Assembly (NCBI GenBank): GCA_028688995.1
Contig: JAQTXB010000009.1
Location: forward strand, 1 to 64,000
DNA: 64,000 nucleotides
Direction: 5' to 3'
Origin: Aliarcobacter sp.
GTDB lineage: Bacteria; Campylobacterota; Campylobacteria; Campylobacterales; Arcobacteraceae
Positions 61,713-64,000 of the stretch are shown here, one piece after another; position 1 is the first letter of the stretch, and every line of letters starts with the position of its first letter. The notes beneath the pieces were generated by a model. It was given only the letters and a program-made list of their open reading frames with translations. It had not been told where the DNA came from and ran no database searches. A program made the position numbers and the translations under genes.

Positions 61713-64000
61713 TTATTCAAAAGAGATAAACTTGTTACTTGGTTTTCCAATGTGGTAACCTTGATAATAATCGATTTCTAACTCATCTAAAATTTCAACT
61801 ATCTCTTGATTTTCAACAAATTCTGCAATAGTATGTATGTTTAACTCTTTTGCTAAAGTTACAATACTATTTACAAAAGCTCTATCTTTTTCATCTTTGT
61901 TAATATTTATAATAAAATCACCATCGATTTTTACATAATCAATAGGGAATTTTTTAATATAATGGAATGATGAGAACCCAGAACCAAAGTCATCAATAGC
62001 AAATTTATATCCATCAGCTTTTAGATTATGTACAAATTTTTCCAACAAAGAGAAGTTTTTAACTGTTTCCCTTTCAGTGATTTCAAATACTATTTTTTCC
62101 CTTTTGATGTTATATTTATTAACAAAATCATTTATTTTATTAATAAAATCACCCATAATTAAAGATTTTGGAGATAAATTAATAAATAAAATTCCCTCAT
62201 ATTGTGTTCGTTGAATCTCTTTGAAAGCTTTTTCAATAACCATTAAATCCATAGTATTTATAAGGCCTCTTGCTTCTGCAATCTCAATAAATTCAAAAGC
62301 AGAAACAATTCTTCCATCTTGATTTATTCTCATTAATAATTCGTGGATTACTAAATCATTTTTTGAATTAGCTGGTTTTATTGGTTGGAAATATGGATGA
62401 ATTTCATCATTTTCAATAGCTCTAATTAAAAGAGAAGATTTTTCTTGATTTGTTTTTAAAATATTAGAAACATCATTTTCATTTGGAATTTTAATAGAGT
62501 TTTTTCCCTCTTCTTTTGCTTGATACATCATTGAATCAGCAATTATAAACATATCTTTTTGTGATAAAGTATGTATTGGATAAACACAAATACCAACAGA
62601 AATAGTAATACCAACCCTTGAACCATCTGGCGCAATAAGTTTTTCAGCTTCAATTCTTTTTGAGATTCTATTAGCAACCGTTAGTGCTCCATTTTCATCA
62701 CATTCAGGAAGAATAATTGTGAACTCATCTCCTCCATATCTTGCAACTATATCTTCATCTCTTTTTTCTTCTTCAAGAATATTTGCTACTGTTTGTAAGA
62801 ATTTATCTCCAAAAGCATGACCAAAGTTATCATTAATAGGTTTGAAGTTATCACAATCAATCACCATTAAAGCAAATGGATATTCATGACGTGCTGCTCT
62901 TTTAATTTCATAAGCCATCATATCATTAAATACTCTTTGATTAAATAAATCAGTTAGTGGATCCCTTGCTGCGTAATACTCTAAATCTTGAGTATATTTA
63001 TGAATAGCTTTTACTGAACCTACAAGATTTGCCATTGTTGTTAAAATTGAATCAATTACAATATATCTAACTGGATCACTTGCAAAAACAGATTGTAAAC
63101 CAATTCCTACGATTCCTCCAATTTTTGGAGTATCTAAAAATAGAGATTTTGAACGATACTCAATCTCTTCTTCAACTAAGTCATTTAAACAATTATTTCT
63201 ATCTGCAACCACATGTTTTATTGTAAAATCAGTCATCTCTTTGAAATATTCTGAATCTTTTATTGTTCTATTTATATAAGCATCAAAAACCTCTTTTTGA
63301 TGATCTTTTGGCATTCCTAACCAAAAAATATCAACTTCAAATTGATCTTCTCCAACTCTGAAAATTGTCATTAAAGTATAAGTTTCCATAATTTTATTTA
63401 TTTCTATTAATAAATCACAAATATACTCTCGCCAATCTTTTACCACATCAGAAGTGATAATAAATTTATCTAAAAGTCTAATTTCAAACTCTAATAGCTC
63501 TTTATCCACAGCTACAATTTTTAGTTTTTCAGCCATTAAATCTACATTTTCAACAATTTCATTAAACTCTTTGAAATATAAATCGATGTTTTTTGAGTCA
63601 AAGGCTTTAAAATCTTGCACTGAATTTATATTTTGTACTTTGTCATTAAAAAGTGATAGACTATCAAGTATCTGTCTTGTTGTATATCTTGTTGATAAAA
63701 ATGCCATAATATAAAATATAGGAACAATAATTAGGAAAAATGCAATATATTGATATTTAGATTCTGTAAAAATTGAATTTAAATTTTGTTTTACTTCCAA
63801 TGCTCCAAGAACTTCACCTGCTTGAACATTCACGTGACAAGCTTTACAATCATTTGTAGCTTTTAAAGGCATAATATTTCTTACGATATTATTTTGAAAA
63901 TCATCATATTTTTCTATTTTTCCATTTAAAATATCAACTAGAGTTGAATCTTTTGCTTTTTCATCAATATCTCCAAAAAGTTGTCTTACTTTATCCCCTC
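61713..64000 (-). CDS. haem-c sensor GGDEF-EAL protein (5' end beyond the window)
   Basis: The frame stays open to the window edge at 64000, so the start lies outside; 719 residues follow the ATG at 63872, which is probably internal. The periplasmic part contains CKACH (at 63834-63848), a CXXCH haem-c motif close to the membrane, then a TM helix (YIAFFLIIVPIFYIMAFL). A HAMP-like and a GAF-like region follow, then GGDEF in RYGGDEFTIILPE (about residue 380 from that ATG) and an EAL domain. In the EAL domain the signature is ELL (HELLMRI), but INLSPKSL, FEITERE, IDDFGSGF, VKIDGDF, AEFVEN and YQGY are kept. It may make or degrade c-di-GMP under redox or ligand control. Haem attachment is inferred from the motif and topology. 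Confidence 0.88.
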   Translation of the reverse strand, partial: GDKVRQLFGDIDEKAKDSTLVDILNGKIEKYDDFQNNIVRNIMPLKATNDCKACHVNVQAGEVLGALEVKQNLNSIFTESKYQYIAFFLIIVPIFYIMAFLSTRYTTRQILDSLSLFNDKVQNINSVQDFKAFDSKNIDLYFKEFNEIVENVDLMAEKLKIVAVDKELLEFEIRLLDKFIITSDVVKDWREYICDLLIEINKIMETYTLMTIFRVGEDQFEVDIFWLGMPKDHQKEVFDAYINRTIKDSEYFKEMTDFTIKHVVADRNNCLNDLVEEEIEYRSKSLFLDTPKIGGIVGIGLQSVFASDPVRYIVIDSILTTMANLVGSVKAIHKYTQDLEYYAARDPLTDLFNQRVFNDMMAYEIKRAARHEYPFALMVIDCDNFKPINDNFGHAFGDKFLQTVANILEEEKRDEDIVARYGGDEFTIILPECDENGALTVANRISKRIEAEKLIAPDGSRVGITISVGICVYPIHTLSQKDMFIIADSMMYQAKEEGKNSIKIPNENDVSNILKTNQEKSSLLIRAIENDEIHPYFQPIKPANSKNDLVIHELLMRINQDGRIVSAFEFIEIAEARGLINTMDLMVIEKAFKEIQRTQYEGILFINLSPKSLIMGDFINKINDFVNKYNIKREKIVFEITERETVKNFSLLEKFVHNLKADGYKFAIDDFGSGFSSFHYIKKFPIDYVKIDGDFIININKDEKDRAFVNSIVTLAKELNIHTIAEFVENQEIVEILDELEIDYYQGYHIGKPSNKFISFE

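Overview
The window is a very AT-rich chromosomal segment from a Campylobacterota bacterium, most likely of the Arcobacter group (Arcobacter/Aliarcobacter and relatives). Three things point there: low GC with strong A/T codon bias; proteins that read as epsilonproteobacterial (split AtpF'/AtpF genes, short ProB, SlyD with a His/Cys tail, sensor kinases with an AHQWRQPL-type H-box); and a gene run that, as I recall it, matches the Campylobacter jejuni order rplU-rpmA-obg-proB-fmt-birA-parA-parB-atpF'FHAGDC-tolQRAB-pal-cpoB-slyD-fabD-pfs. No rRNA, tRNA, CRISPR array or insertion sequence was recognised.

Layout. 1-8.8 kb: mnmE, an exported unknown, a SixA-like phosphatase, a 5'-nucleotidase, htpX, a lipoprotein and a small D,D-carboxypeptidase, then on the minus strand aroC, rnc and a membrane-anchored TPR protein with a C-terminal zinc ribbon. 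8.8-32.4 kb: dnaG, ridA and the conserved core block (ribosomal proteins, Obg, ParAB, ATP synthase, Tol-Pal, FabD, MtnN). This is interrupted between fmt and birA by a GAF-type histidine-kinase-like protein and an AEC transporter. 32.5-42 kb: an alanine/glycine symporter, a two-component pair, aspartase with a translationally coupled single-domain asparaginase, a LUD-domain protein, an MFS transporter, ferritin, a Mn-dependent pyrophosphatase and an unknown protein. 42.1-48.2 kb: a MazEF-type toxin-antitoxin pair, then a cobalamin riboswitch leading a three-gene operon of an exported CobN-like chelatase (1454 aa), an ExbB/TolQ-like proton channel and a DUF2149-type membrane protein. 48.2-52.2 kb: superoxide dismutase, an AraC regulator, a LeuA lacking the usual C-terminal regulatory domain, and an agmatinase-family enzyme. 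52.2-56.4 kb is accessory in character: a HEPN-domain protein with an RX4HXY motif next to a divergent class III nucleotide-cyclase-like protein, then ORF6N-PLD-like fusion, AlkC/AlkD-type protein and YbaK. 56.5-64 kb: a large NAD-glutamate dehydrogenase, small envelope proteins, a stand-alone SagB/ThcOx-type oxidoreductase, and a GGDEF-EAL protein with a periplasmic CXXCH haem motif that runs off the window edge.

Strongest candidates for something undescribed. (1) The riboswitch-CobN-ExbB-DUF2149 operon: an exported chelatase-like protein with no CobS/CobT-type ATPase nearby, but with a proton-channel-like partner, under apparent B12 control. (2) The HEPN plus cyclase-like pair at 52.5-53.8 kb, followed by a large nested inverted repeat, which looks like a small defence or toxin-type module. 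All functional calls are from reading the sequence and recalled family knowledge; no searches were run.
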